Below, one piece after another: positions 14,974-24,671 of a stretch of 64,000 nt of DNA (its first letter is position 1; every line of letters starts with the position of its first letter). This DNA is from Thermus thermamylovorans. GTDB lineage: Bacteria > Deinococcota > Deinococci > Deinococcales > Thermaceae. The DNA lies in assembly GCF_004307015.1 (NCBI RefSeq), contig NZ_SIJL01000001.1:1-64000 (forward strand), read 5' to 3'. The notes beneath the pieces were generated by a model. The model saw only the letters and a list, made by a program, of their open reading frames with translations, searched no databases and was not told the DNA's origin. The translations under genes and the position numbers were made by a program.

Positions 14974-16180
14974 GGCGAAGCTCAAAAACGGCCTCCGGGT
15001 CATCGCCGAGGTGCTCCCGGAGGCCAGAAGCGTGGCCCTGGGCTACTTCGTGAAGACCGGGGCCCGGGACGAGGGGCCCGGGGAAAGCGGGGTGAGCCAC
15101 TTCCTGGAGCACATGGTCTTCAAGGGCCCCGAGGGGATGGACGCCCTTTCGGTGAACCTGGCCTTCGACCGCCTGGGGGCCCAGTACAACGCCTTCACCT
15201 CCGAGGAGGCCACGGTCTACTATGGGGCCGTCCTGCCGGAGTTCGCCCCGGCTTTGCTGGAGCTCTTCTCCAAGCTCATGCGCCCCGCCCTGCGCCAGGA
15301 GGACTTTGACACCGAGAAGCTGGTGATCCTGGAGGAGATCGCCCGCTACCAGGACCGCCCGGGCTATATGGCCTACGACTGGGCCCGCGCCCGCTTCTTC
15401 GCGGGGCACCCCTTGGGGAATAGCGTTTTGGGCACGGTGGAAAGCATCACCGCCCTCAGCCGGGAGGGGATGGCCGCCTACCACGGGAGACGCTACCTTG
15501 CGGGAAGCATGGTCCTTGCGGCCACGGGCAAGGTGGACTTCGAGGGGCTGGTGGCCGAGGCCGAGCGCCTCACGGAAGGCTGGCCCCGGGGAGAGGCGCC
15601 TCGCGCCTATCCTCCCGTGGCCCCTGCCCAGGGCCTGGAGGCGCGCCCCTACGAAAAGGCCCGGGCCCTTTACCTGGTGGGCCTTTTCCCCGGGGTGGCC
15701 CATGCGGCGGAGGAACGCTTCCCCGCCCAGGTCCTGGCCCACCTCCTGGGGGAGGAGGGCTCGGGCAGGCTCCACTTCACCCTGGTGGACCGGGGCCTTG
15801 CGGAGGTGGCCTCCTTCGGGCACGAGGAGGCGGACGGGGCCGGGTTCTTCCACGCCTACGTGCAGGCGGACCCCAGGAACAAGGAGGCGGTCCTCGAGGC
15901 CCTGCAGGAGGAGCTCGCCCGCCTGGAGCGGGAGGGGGTAAGGGAAGAGGAGGTACAGAGGGCCAAGACCCCCCTGGCCACGGGCCTGGTCTTCGCCGGG
16001 GAAACGCCCATGGGGCGGCTCTTCCACCTGGGGATGGAGTACCTCTACACCGGCCGCTACCTCTCCCTGGCCGGGGCGAAGGACCGGGTGCAAAGGGTGT
16101 CGGCGGCGGAGGTCAACGCCCTCCTGGAGCAGGGCTTTTTGCGGCAGGGGTTCTACCACCTGGTGCTTCCAGAGGCCTAG
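14963..16180 (+). CDS. M16-family zinc peptidase, catalytic subunit
   Basis: 405-residue M16B peptidase with the inverted zinc site HFLEH near residue 48 and the downstream Glu in ITSEEATVYYG-like context (residues ~85-95) that completes zinc binding. The second lobe lacks the R/Y motif of the upstream gene (SGRLHFTLVDRGLAEV in its place), so the active enzyme is inferred to be a heterodimer of the two products. No signal peptide, so probably cytoplasmic, degrading peptides. The ATG lies 11 bp inside the upstream gene. Confidence 0.92.
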   Translation: MFREAKLKNGLRVIAEVLPEARSVALGYFVKTGARDEGPGESGVSHFLEHMVFKGPEGMDALSVNLAFDRLGAQYNAFTSEEATVYYGAVLPEFAPALLELFSKLMRPALRQEDFDTEKLVILEEIARYQDRPGYMAYDWARARFFAGHPLGNSVLGTVESITALSREGMAAYHGRRYLAGSMVLAATGKVDFEGLVAEAERLTEGWPRGEAPRAYPPVAPAQGLEARPYEKARALYLVGLFPGVAHAAEERFPAQVLAHLLGEEGSGRLHFTLVDRGLAEVASFGHEEADGAGFFHAYVQADPRNKEAVLEALQEELARLEREGVREEEVQRAKTPLATGLVFAGETPMGRLFHLGMEYLYTGRYLSLAGAKDRVQRVSAAEVNALLEQGFLRQGFYHLVLPEA

Positions 16181-16263
16181 GGGCCTCCTGCCTCCCCGGT
16201 CCCCTCGCCGCCCGCCTCCGGCTGAGGGAGGTGGCGCCACGCCCCCCTAGGACCCCGGGGGCG

Positions 16264-16269
16264 TAGAAT
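16264..16269 (+). promoter_or_regulatory. -10 element upstream of the 3-hydroxyacyl-CoA dehydrogenase gene
   Basis: TAGAAT lies 17 nt before the ATG; GAGGTGG between them can serve as ribosome binding site. Immediately upstream, CGCCCCC / GGGGGCG forms a hairpin (about 16241-16262) that may end the M16 operon. Confidence 0.5.
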
Positions 16270-16286
16270 AGCCCCCGAGGTGGCCT

Positions 16287-17159
16287 ATGGAGATCAGGAC
16301 GATAGGCGTGGTGGGCGCGGGACAGATGGGCAGCGGCATCGCCCAGGTGGCGGCCCAGGCGGGGTACCAGGTGGTGCTGGTGGACGTGGCGGAGAGCTTC
16401 CTGGAGCGGGGCCTTTCCGCCATCCGCCGCTCCTTGGGCAAGTTCCTGGAAAAGGGGAAGCTAACCCAGGAGGCCCACGACGAGGCCCTGGGGCGCATCC
16501 GCACCAGCCTGGTCCTGGGGGACCTGGGGGAGGCGGACCTCATCGTGGAGGCCATCGTGGAAGACGAGGGGGAGAAGCGCCGCCTCTTCGAGCGCCTGGG
16601 GAGCCTGGCCAAGCCCGAGGCCATCCTGGCCACCAACACCAGCTCCATCCCCATCACCGCCCTGGCCCGCCATTCCGGGCGGCCCGAGCGCTTCATCGGC
16701 ATGCACTTCTTCAACCCCGTGCCCCTGATGGGGCTGGTGGAGGTGATCCGGGGGGAGCTCACCTCCGAGCCCACCCGGGAGGTGGTGGTGGGGGTGGCGA
16801 GGCGGATGGGGAAGACCCCCTTAGAGGTCCAGGACTACCCCGGCTTCGTCTCCAACCGCCTCCTCATGCCCATGATCAACGAGGCGGTGGAGGCCTTGAG
16901 GGAAGGGGTGGCCAGCAAGGAAGCCATCGACGGCGTGATGCGCCTGGGGATGAACCACCCAATGGGGCCTTTGGAGCTCGCGGACTTCATCGGCCTGGAT
17001 ACCTGCCTGGCCATCATGGAGGTGCTCCACCGGGGCTTCGGGGACGACAAGTATCGCCCCTCCCCTCTCCTCCGCCGCATGGTGCAGGCGGGGCTTTTGG
17101 GCCGCAAGACGGGCCGCGGTTTCTACGCCTACGACGAAAAGGGGAACCGGCTCGCCTGA
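16287..17159 (+). CDS. 3-hydroxybutyryl-CoA dehydrogenase
   Basis: 290-residue NAD(P)-dependent 3-hydroxyacyl-CoA dehydrogenase, oxidising or reducing the 3-hydroxy group of short acyl-CoAs in fatty acid or polyhydroxyalkanoate-type metabolism. Rossmann motif [10 protein letters not shown] at residues 10-19; TNTSSIPIT; the catalytic His region [11 protein letters not shown]; and [15 protein letters not shown] beginning the C-terminal dimerisation domain. Length is that of the stand-alone short-chain enzyme (Hbd/PaaH), not the fused FadB form. No other beta-oxidation gene is adjacent; an enoyl-CoA hydratase lies 25 kb away. Confidence 0.9.
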   Translation: MEIRTIGVVGAGQMGSGIAQVAAQAGYQVVLVDVAESFLERGLSAIRRSLGKFLEKGKLTQEAHDEALGRIRTSLVLGDLGEADLIVEAIVEDEGEKRRLFERLGSLAKPEAILATNTSSIPITALARHSGRPERFIGMHFFNPVPLMGLVEVIRGELTSEPTREVVVGVARRMGKTPLEVQDYPGFVSNRLLMPMINEAVEALREGVASKEAIDGVMRLGMNHPMGPLELADFIGLDTCLAIMEVLHRGFGDDKYRPSPLLRRMVQAGLLGRKTGRGFYAYDEKGNRLA

Positions 17160-17171
17160 GGCGCGGCCTGG

Positions 17172-17177
17172 TATCAT
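17172..17177 (+). promoter_or_regulatory. -10 element for the ion channel gene
   Basis: TATCAT lies 9 nt before the ATG, so the transcript has at most a very short leader. The -35 region is weak. Confidence 0.45.
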
Positions 17178-17186
17178 GCCCCCGGT

Positions 17187-18032
17187 ATGGGGGCGTTGGC
17201 GCGCCTGGTGGAAAGCGGGCCCTTCCAGGCCTTCTCCGTAGGGGTCATCCTCCTCGCGGCCCTGGTGGTGGGCCTAGAGACCTACCCGGAGGTGCTCCGG
17301 GCCCTTCCCTGGCTTCCCGCCCTGAACACCTTCGTCCTGGGCTTTTTCATCCTGGAGGCCTCTTTGCGCTTCCTGGCCACCTGGCCCCGGGCGGGGCGCT
17401 ACTTCGCCGACGGCTGGAACCTCTTCGACCTCCTGGTGATCGCTGCCAGCTTTCTCCCGGAGACCGGTCCTTACGCGCCCGTGGCCCGGGTGCTCCGCCT
17501 CCTTCGGGTCCTGCGCCTGGTGCGCTTTTTAAGAGAGCTTCAGATCATCCTCCTGGCCCTGGCCCGGGCCATCCCCGCCATGGGGTACGTGATCCTCCTC
17601 CTCTTCCTGCACTTCTATGTCTTCGCCGTGGCCGGGGTCTTCCTCTTCCGGGAGAACGACCCGGTCCACTTCGCCAACCTGCACACCGCCCTTCTCACCC
17701 TCTTCCGGGTGATGACCCTGGAGGACTGGACCGATGTGATGTACACCCAGATCTACGGCTGCGACCGCTACGGCTTCGGCTTCGCCGAGGAGCTCTGCAC
17801 GAGCCCCCGGGCCATGCCCTGGGCGGCCCTCTACTTCGTGGTCTTCGTCCTCCTGGGCACGGTGATCTTCCTCAACCTCTTCATCGGCATCATCGTGAAC
17901 ACCATGGACGAGATCCGCCGCCGCCACCAGGAGTTCCCTCCCCCAAACCCCAAGGAGGCGGAGCTCGCCCGGCTGGAAGCGGACCTGGAAACCCTCAAGG
18001 AGCGGGTCCGGCGGCTTCGGGAGGGAGCCTGA
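17187..18032 (+). CDS. Voltage-gated cation channel (BacNav/BacCav family), calcium-type filter
   Basis: 281-residue single-domain, six-helix channel that should assemble as a tetramer. S4 (residues 98-118) carries Arg at every third position (101, 104, 107, 110, 113, 116). The pore loop reads TLEDWTD (177-183). Sodium-selective bacterial channels have TLESW-S-type filters, whereas the engineered calcium channel CavAb has TLDDWSD; the Asp at the fourth and last positions here predicts calcium preference. Cys192 and Cys204 lie in an unusually long loop after the filter and could form a disulfide. S6 (LYFVVFVLLGTVIFLNLFIGIIV) leads to a C-terminal coiled coil (residues ~255-279) typical of tetramerisation. 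Confidence 0.9.
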   Translation: MGALARLVESGPFQAFSVGVILLAALVVGLETYPEVLRALPWLPALNTFVLGFFILEASLRFLATWPRAGRYFADGWNLFDLLVIAASFLPETGPYAPVARVLRLLRVLRLVRFLRELQIILLALARAIPAMGYVILLLFLHFYVFAVAGVFLFRENDPVHFANLHTALLTLFRVMTLEDWTDVMYTQIYGCDRYGFGFAEELCTSPRAMPWAALYFVVFVLLGTVIFLNLFIGIIVNTMDEIRRRHQEFPPPNPKEAELARLEADLETLKERVRRLREGA

Positions 18033-18057
18033 GTCCCCTGTCGGGCGGCCGCCTGCC

Positions 18058-18086
18058 TTGGAAGCTTTTCCAGCTCGGGGTAAACT
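18058..18086 (+). promoter_or_regulatory. Promoter of malQ, leaderless
   Basis: TTGGAA (18058-18063), 17-bp spacer, TAAACT (18081-18086), then 7 nt to the ATG. The spacing puts the transcription start on the start codon. Confidence 0.7.
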
Positions 18087-18093
18087 GGGACCT

Positions 18094-19596
18094 ATGGAAC
18101 TCCCCCGCGCTTACGGACTCCTCCTGCACCCCACCAGCCTGCCAGGCCCCTTCGGCATCGGGGTTCTTGGCCCGGAGGCCCGCGTTTTCCTCCGCCTCCT
18201 CCAGGAGGCAGGGGGGCGGTACTGGCAGGTCCTCCCCTTGGGCCCCACGGGGTATGGGGACTCCCCCTACCAGTCCTTCAGCGCCTTCGCCGGGAACCCT
18301 TACCTGATCGACCTACGCCCCCTGGCGGAGGCGGGCTACCTGCGCCTTTCTGACCCCGGCTTTCCCCAGGGACGGGTGGACTACGGCAGGCTTTACGCCT
18401 GGAAGTGGCCCGCCTTGCGGGAGGGCTTCCGGGGCTTCCGGGAGCGGGCCCCCAAGGGGGAACGGGAGGACTTCCAGGCCTTTTGGGAGAGGGAGGCTTG
18501 GTGGCTTAGGGACTACGCCCTCTTCATGGCCCTCAAAGCCCACCACGGGGGGCTTCCCTGGAACCAGTGGCCCCTGCCCCTCCGCCTCCGGGAGGAGAAG
18601 GCCCTGAAGGAGGCGGAGGCCGTCCTGGCGGAGGAGGTGGCCTTCCACGCCTGGACCCAGTGGCTCTTCTTCCGCCAGTGGGGGACCCTGCGGAGGGAGG
18701 CGGAGGCCTTGGGTCTGCAGGTGGTCGGGGACATGCCCATCTTCGTGGCCGAGGACTCCGCGGAGGTCTGGGCCCACCCGGAGGGGTTCCACCTGGACGG
18801 GGAGGGCCGCCCCACGGTGGTGGCCGGGGTGCCCCCGGACTACTTCTCGGAGACGGGGCAGCGCTGGGGGAACCCCCTCTACCGCTGGGAGGTGCTGGAA
18901 AAGGAGGGCTTCTCCTTCTGGATAGACCGCCTGAGGAAGGCCCTGGAGCTCTTCCACCTGGTGCGCATCGACCACTTCCGGGGCTTTGAGGCCTACTGGG
19001 AGATCCCCGCCTCCTGCCCCACGGCGGTGGAGGGGCGCTGGGTGAAGGCCCCGGGGGAGAGGCTTTTTAAGCGCATCCAAGAGGTCTTCGGGAAGGTGCC
19101 CATCCTGGCGGAGGACCTGGGGGTCATCACCCCGGAGGTGGAGGCCCTCAGGGACCGCTTCGAGCTTCCCGGGATGAAGGTCCTGCAGTTTGCCTTCGAC
19201 GGAGGCAGGGAAAACCCCTTCCTCCCCCACAACTACCCGGAGCACGGCCGGGTGGTGGTCTACACGGGCACTCACGACAACGACACCACCTTAGGCTGGT
19301 ACCGCACCGCCACCCCCCACGAGCGCGCCTTCCTGGAGCGCTACCTCTCGGAGTGGGGCATCGGCTTCCGGGGGGAAGGGGAGGTGCCCTGGGCCCTCAT
19401 GCGCCTGGGAATGGCCTCCGTGGCCCGGCTGGCCATATACCCGGTGCAGGATGTGCTGGCCTTGGGCTCCGAGGCCCGCATGAACTATCCCGGACGGCCT
19501 TCGGGGAACTGGGCCTGGCGGCTTCGGCCGGGGGAGCTCACCCCCGAGCACGGGGAGCGGCTTCTCAGGATGGCCGAGGCCACGGGGCGGGCATAG
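18094..19596 (+). CDS. malQ: 4-alpha-glucanotransferase (amylomaltase)
   Basis: 500-residue GH77 enzyme, the same length as the well-studied Thermus amylomaltases. It transfers alpha-1,4-glucan segments between maltooligosaccharides and can form large cyclic glucans. Conserved GH77 blocks are visible: YWQVLPLGPTGYGDSPYQ, GDMPIFVAEDSAEVW, the nucleophile strand HLVRIDHFRGF (Asp in RIDHF), PILAEDLGVIT (acid/base Glu) and YTGTHDNDTT. Cytoplasmic; acts in maltodextrin and glycogen metabolism. No other mal genes adjoin. Confidence 0.95.
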   Translation: MELPRAYGLLLHPTSLPGPFGIGVLGPEARVFLRLLQEAGGRYWQVLPLGPTGYGDSPYQSFSAFAGNPYLIDLRPLAEAGYLRLSDPGFPQGRVDYGRLYAWKWPALREGFRGFRERAPKGEREDFQAFWEREAWWLRDYALFMALKAHHGGLPWNQWPLPLRLREEKALKEAEAVLAEEVAFHAWTQWLFFRQWGTLRREAEALGLQVVGDMPIFVAEDSAEVWAHPEGFHLDGEGRPTVVAGVPPDYFSETGQRWGNPLYRWEVLEKEGFSFWIDRLRKALELFHLVRIDHFRGFEAYWEIPASCPTAVEGRWVKAPGERLFKRIQEVFGKVPILAEDLGVITPEVEALRDRFELPGMKVLQFAFDGGRENPFLPHNYPEHGRVVVYTGTHDNDTTLGWYRTATPHERAFLERYLSEWGIGFRGEGEVPWALMRLGMASVARLAIYPVQDVLALGSEARMNYPGRPSGNWAWRLRPGELTPEHGERLLRMAEATGRA

Positions 19597-19599
19597 ACA

Positions 19600-19627
19600 C
19601 CCCGCCGTGGCCGAGGCCACGGCGGGG
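19600..19627. terminator. Bidirectional terminator between malQ and sucD
   Basis: Perfect 13-bp inverted repeat (CCCCGCCGTGGCC / GGCCACGGCGGGG) with a 2-nt centre, between the convergent malQ and sucD stops. On the minus strand a CCTTTTCC run precedes it. The last codons of malQ contain a close copy of its inner part. Confidence 0.65.
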
Positions 19628-19646
19628 GCCCGGAAAAGGGGTGGGG

Positions 19647-20509
<863 letters not shown>

Positions 20510-20513
<4 letters not shown>

Positions 20514-21646
20514 GCCGCACCTCCCACCATGGCCACCATGGCCTTGGCCGCCTCGATGGACGTGGGGTACATGTAGATGGGCTTGCCTTCCAGGAGCCTT
20601 TTGGCCTCCTCCTCGGCGGTTCCCGCCACCCGCATGACCACGGGTTTGGTGAGGAGCCCCTCCTCCAGGGCCCGGATCACCCCCTTGGCCACCTCGTCCG
20701 CCCGGGTGATGCCGCCGAAGATGTTGATGAACACCCCCTTCACGTCCGGGTCCTTGAGGACCACCTTGAGGGCGTTGTAGACCACCTCCGCCTTGGCCCC
20801 GCCCCCGATGTCCAGGAAGTTGGCGGGCTTTCCCCCGGTGCGATTCACCAGGTCCAGGGTGTACATGACGAGGCCCGCCCCGTTGCCGATGACGCCGATG
20901 TTGCCCTGGAGCTTCACGTAGGCGAAGCCGTAGTTGCTGGCCTCCACCTCCAGGGGGTGCTCGGCCTCGATCTCCCTGAGCTCCGCCAAGTCGGGGTGGC
21001 GGAAGAGGGCGTTGTCGTCCAGGACGATCTTGGCGTCGGCGGCCACGATCTGGCCGTCCGCGGTGACCACCAGGGGGTTGATCTCGGCGATGGAGGCGTC
21101 CGCCCCCTCGTAGGCCCGGTAGAGGGCCACCAACACCTGGGCCAGCCGGTTCAGGTTGCCCTCGAGGCCCGCCCGCTTCACCATCTCCCGGGCCTCGAAG
21201 GGGCGGAGGCCCCGGTGGGGGTCGATCCAGAACTTGTGGATGGCCTCGGGGCGCTCCGCGGCCACCTCTTCGATATCCACCCCCCCTTCCTTGGAGAGCA
21301 TGAGGACCACGCGCTTCTGCGCTCGGTCCAGGATGAGGCCGGCGTAGTACTCCCTGGCGATGTCCACCGCCTCGGCCACCAGGACCTTCTTCACGGTGAG
21401 GCCCTTGATGTTCATGCCCAGGATGGCCTGGGCCTTCTCGTAGGCTTCCGCCGGGGTATCCGCCAGCTTTACGCCCCCGGCCTTGCCTCTCCCGCCCACG
21501 TGCACCTGGGCCTTGATCACCACCCGCCGGCCCAGCTCCTCGGCGATGCGCTTGGCCTCGTCGGGGGTATAGGCCACCTTGCCGGGGGGCACCGGTACCC
21601 CGTAGCGGGCCAGGATCTCCTTGGCTTGATACTCGTGCAGGTTCAA
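20510..21646 (-). CDS. sucC: Succinate-CoA ligase (ADP-forming), beta subunit
   Basis: 378-residue beta subunit with an ATP-grasp fold: [19 protein letters not shown] start, [16 protein letters not shown] nucleotide-binding strand, EINPLVVT, and GIGGGAK-like/[14 protein letters not shown]-terminal flavodoxin-like domain that contacts CoA. TTG start at 21646 with GGAGGTGG upstream; an in-frame ATG at 21688 would add 14 residues not found in the family. Forms an alpha2beta2 or alpha-beta enzyme with SucD. Confidence 0.95.
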
Positions 21647-21686
21647 GCGCCACCTCCCCAGCCTTGGACGGCCAAGGCCGAGGGGC

Positions 21687-21692
21687 ATTATA
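21687..21692 (-). promoter_or_regulatory. -10 element of sucCD
   Basis: Perfect TATAAT on the minus strand, about 40 nt before the sucC start; the -35 is poor. The leader ends in the sucC Shine-Dalgarno. Confidence 0.6.
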
Positions 21693-21744
21693 CCCTTCTC
21701 AGGGACGGCTAACCCCGGTAGCCTGGAGGGGAAAGGGGGCGCTC

Positions 21745-22355
21745 ATGGCGGGCAAAAGCGGCGGTTGGGCCCTGGGGGTGGCGCTTGTGCTTTTGGGGGT
21801 TCTGCTCCTCCTCCAGAACCTGGGGGTGGAGCTTGGGCGGGTCCTCCTGGGCCTGGTGTTCCTGGGCGGCGGGGGAGGCTTTCTGGTGGCGTACCTCCGG
21901 GACCGGAGCCTCTGGTGGGCCTCCATCCCCGGCGGGGGTTAGTGGGTTTGGGGCTGGCCCTGTTGGCGGGGGAAGCGACCTGGGGTGGGGCGCTCTTCCT
22001 GCTGGGGGCGGGCTTCGGCTTCGCCGGGGTCTACGCGGCAGACCGGGGGCAGTGGTGGGCCCTGATCCCCGGGGGAATCCTCCTCTCCCTGGCGGCGGTG
22101 GCCCTGGTGGAGGGGCTCTTCCCCGGCACGGATGCGGGCTTCCTCCTCTTCCTCGGCCTGGCCCTAACCTTTGGGCTCCTCTTCCTTCTGGGCCACCGCT
22201 GGGCCTTGTGGCCTGCCCTGGGGGTTTTGGTTCCCCTGGGCCTGGGCAGCCCTCCTCTCCGGGGGTTCCTCGCGTACGCCTTGCCCCTGGCCCTCATCCT
22301 GTCGGGGGGCTACCTGTTCTGGCGCGGCCTTGGCCGTAACCCTCAGGCCAAGTAG
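21745..22355 (+). pseudogene. Frameshifted multi-pass membrane protein gene
   Basis: The frame beginning at ATG 21745 (after GGAGGGGAAAGGGGG) encodes hydrophobic helices and stops at 21942, just after WWASIPGG. The neighbouring frame then continues with more membrane helices to 22355 and contains a second copy of the same motif (DRGQWWALIPGG). The junction is a run of five G's near 21938; one extra G would restore a single ORF of about 203 residues. Interpretation: single-base deletion in a G run, sequencing error, or ribosomal slippage. The layout (short helices with repeated WWxxIPGG modules) resembles LiaF/DUF5668-like membrane proteins, function unknown. Confidence 0.65.
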
Positions 22356-22361
22356 CCGAGG

Positions 22362-23369
22362 CTAAGCCTCGGCGGCGGGCCGGGCAAAGAAGAGGCGGCC
22401 CACCTGGGTCTGGATGGCCTGGGTGACCACCACCTCGATCTCCTGCCCCCGGTAGCGGATCCCCCCGTCCACCACCACCATGGAGCCGTCCTCCAGGTAG
22501 CCCACCCCCTGGTGGGGCTCTTTCCCCTCCTTCATGATCAGGAGCTTCAGGGTGTCCCCCACCTGGAGCTGGGGCCTTAGGGCCTGGGCCAGGGCTTGGA
22601 CGGAGAGAGCCTTCACCCCGTAGATGCGGGCCATCTGCAGGAGGGCCAGGTCGTTGCTGACCAGGGCGGCCCCCAGGGAGCGGGCCAGGAAGAGGAGCCG
22701 TTCGTCCACGCTCTCCCCCTTGGGGGCCTCCTCCAGCACCTCCAGGGGGAGAGTCTCTTTCAGCCTTTCCAGGGTCTCCAGGCCTCGCCGTCCCTTGGCC
22801 CGCTTCAGGGGGTCTTGATTGTCGGCGAAGTGTTGGAGCTCCTTCAGCACGAAGTGGGGGACATAGAGGGGCCCTTCCAGAAAGCCCGTGGCCGCCACCT
22901 CCGCCAGGCGCCCGTCCACCAGGACGCTGGTGTCCAGCACCTTGCCCCCCGGGGGGCGGGGGGGTTTGGGGGGCAGGCGCAGGTAGTCCCGGTAGCCCAG
23001 GGCCAGGTAGGAGAAGAGCCCCACCAGGAAAAGGGCCAGGAGGAGGCTGTGGTAGGGGGAGAAGCCCGGTACCTGGGAGAGGAGGGTGGTGAGGAGGACG
23101 GTGAGGAGGAGGCCCAGGGTGGCCCCCAGGGTGAGGGCCACGGGCACCTCAGGGGGAAGCTCCCGCAGGCGGCGCAGGCGGGGCTCCAGGAAGGCTTCCA
23201 GCCTGGGGGCCAGGAGCATCCCCGTGAGGAAGCCTGCGACCACCAGGTAGAGGCGGTTCAGGGAGAGAAGCCCTCCGGAGCGGGGGAGGAGGCCCAGGCC
23301 CTCCAGGCCCACCGCCAGGCCGTAGCCCAGGAGGGCGAAGAGGAAGTAGAGGAGGAGGCGCGGGCTCAT
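22362..23369 (-). CDS. PIN/TRAM-domain membrane protein (YacL type)
   Basis: 335 residues: four N-terminal membrane helices (to about residue 130), a PIN nuclease-like domain ([13 protein letters not shown], then acidic [11 protein letters not shown] and [10 protein letters not shown]) and a C-terminal TRAM domain (about residue 270 on, [15 protein letters not shown]) that probably binds RNA. The arrangement matches B. subtilis YacL. Its ATG overlaps the radA stop by 4 bp, and the gene order clpC-radA-yacL is shared with Firmicutes. Confidence 0.88.
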   Translation of the reverse strand: MSPRLLLYFLFALLGYGLAVGLEGLGLLPRSGGLLSLNRLYLVVAGFLTGMLLAPRLEAFLEPRLRRLRELPPEVPVALTLGATLGLLLTVLLTTLLSQVPGFSPYHSLLLALFLVGLFSYLALGYRDYLRLPPKPPRPPGGKVLDTSVLVDGRLAEVAATGFLEGPLYVPHFVLKELQHFADNQDPLKRAKGRRGLETLERLKETLPLEVLEEAPKGESVDERLLFLARSLGAALVSNDLALLQMARIYGVKALSVQALAQALRPQLQVGDTLKLLIMKEGKEPHQGVGYLEDGSMVVVDGGIRYRGQEIEVVVTQAIQTQVGRLFFARPAAEA

Positions 23370-24628
23370 CCCAGGTACCGCTCCACCGCCTGGCCCAGGG
23401 TGGGGGTGTTGCCCGGGTGCAGGAAGCGGGCAAACCCCGCCCGCTCCCCCTCCCTTAGCCGCCTCTCCAGCCCCGCCACGCTCCGCACCTCCCCCAGAAG
23501 CCCCACCTCCCCCACCAAGGCCAGGTCCGGGGGCAGGGGCCTTCCCACCACCGCAGAATACACCGCCAGGGCCACCGCCAGATCCAGGCCTGGGTCCAAA
23601 ACCCTAAGCCCCCCGGCCAGGTTCACGTAGACGTCCAGGTTTCCCAAGGGGAGACCAAGCCGCCTTTCCAGAACCGCTAAGACCATGTCCACCCGCCTGG
23701 GGTCCAGCCCCTGCACCACCCGGCGGGGGGCGGGGAAGGGCGTCTTGGCGGCCAGGGCCTGGACCTCGAGGGCCAAGGCCCTTTCCCCCGCCAGGGCCAG
23801 GGCCACGGCGCTTCCCGGCACCCCGAGGGGCCTTTCCAGGAGGAAGGCCTCCGAGGGGTTTGGCACCTCCACCAGGCCCTCTTCCTCCATGCGGAAGACC
23901 CCGAGCTCCCCCACGGGGCCGAAGCGGTTCTTGGCGCTCCTCAGCACCCGGTAGACCCCGGCGCTCTCCAGGTAGAGGGTGGCGTCCACCGCGTGCTCCA
24001 CGCTCTTGGGCCCCGCCACCACCCCCTCCTTAGTCACGTGGCCCACCAGGACCACCGCCGCGCCCGTGCCCTTGGCGAAGCGCACCAAGGCCCCTGTGGC
24101 CTCCCGCACCGCCACTAGGCTCCCCGGGCTCCCGCCCGCCTCTATGGTCTGGATAGAGTCCACGAAAAGCGCCTCCGGAGGGGAGGCCTCCAGGAAGGCC
24201 AGGAGGGGCTCGAGGCGGGTCTCCCGGAGGAGGAGGAGGTCTTTCACCCCGAGCCTTTTGGCCCTTAGCTTGATCTGGGCGGGGGACTCCTCCCCCGCCA
24301 GGTAGTAGACCCGCTGGGGCATCCGCCGGGTCATCTCCAGGAGAAGGGTGCTCTTGCCCACCCCGGGCTCCCCCCCGAGGAGGACCACCTCTCCCGGCAC
24401 CAGCCCTCCGCCCAGCACCCGGTCCACCTCGGCGAGCCCCGAGGAGAAGCGCCCCTCCTCGGCCTCGTCCACCTGGGAAAGGGGGAGGGGGGAGGCCGGC
24501 GGGACGGGGGCCCTGGGGGCCGGGGCCGTCTCCCGGAAGCTCTCCCAGGCCCCGCACCCCGGGCACCGGCCCAGGGGCCTGGGGGTACGGTAACCGCACT
24601 GGAGGCAGGCGTAACCCGTCTTGGCCAT
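23366..24628 (-). CDS. radA: DNA repair/branch migration protein RadA (Sms)
   Basis: 420 residues: N-terminal C4 zinc finger (CLQCGY...CPGCGAW), RecA-like core with Walker [11 protein letters not shown], the RadA-specific KNRFG motif near residue 230, and a Lon-protease-like C-terminal domain ([17 protein letters not shown]). Hexameric helicase that extends recombination intermediates; also used in transformation in some bacteria. Lies between clpC and the PIN/TRAM gene in one leftward operon. Confidence 0.95.
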   Translation of the reverse strand: MAKTGYACLQCGYRTPRPLGRCPGCGAWESFRETAPAPRAPVPPASPLPLSQVDEAEEGRFSSGLAEVDRVLGGGLVPGEVVLLGGEPGVGKSTLLLEMTRRMPQRVYYLAGEESPAQIKLRAKRLGVKDLLLLRETRLEPLLAFLEASPPEALFVDSIQTIEAGGSPGSLVAVREATGALVRFAKGTGAAVVLVGHVTKEGVVAGPKSVEHAVDATLYLESAGVYRVLRSAKNRFGPVGELGVFRMEEEGLVEVPNPSEAFLLERPLGVPGSAVALALAGERALALEVQALAAKTPFPAPRRVVQGLDPRRVDMVLAVLERRLGLPLGNLDVYVNLAGGLRVLDPGLDLAVALAVYSAVVGRPLPPDLALVGEVGLLGEVRSVAGLERRLREGERAGFARFLHPGNTPTLGQAVERYLG

Positions 24629-24648
24629 GGGGGCTAGGGCCCAAGGCT

Positions 24649-24671
24649 CCCCCGCGCCCTTTCCGCGGGGG
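24649..24671 (-). terminator. Hairpin directly after clpC
   Basis: Perfect 8-bp stem (CCCCCGCG / CGCGGGGG) touching the clpC stop codon, without a U tract. Likely a weak or partial terminator or processing barrier that lowers radA expression relative to clpC. Confidence 0.45.

Noticed and set aside
13744-15003. Extension of the recG frame upstream to 15003
   Set aside because: It would overlap both M16 genes on the other strand and adds about 420 residues of Pro/Gly/His-rich sequence typical of an antisense frame.
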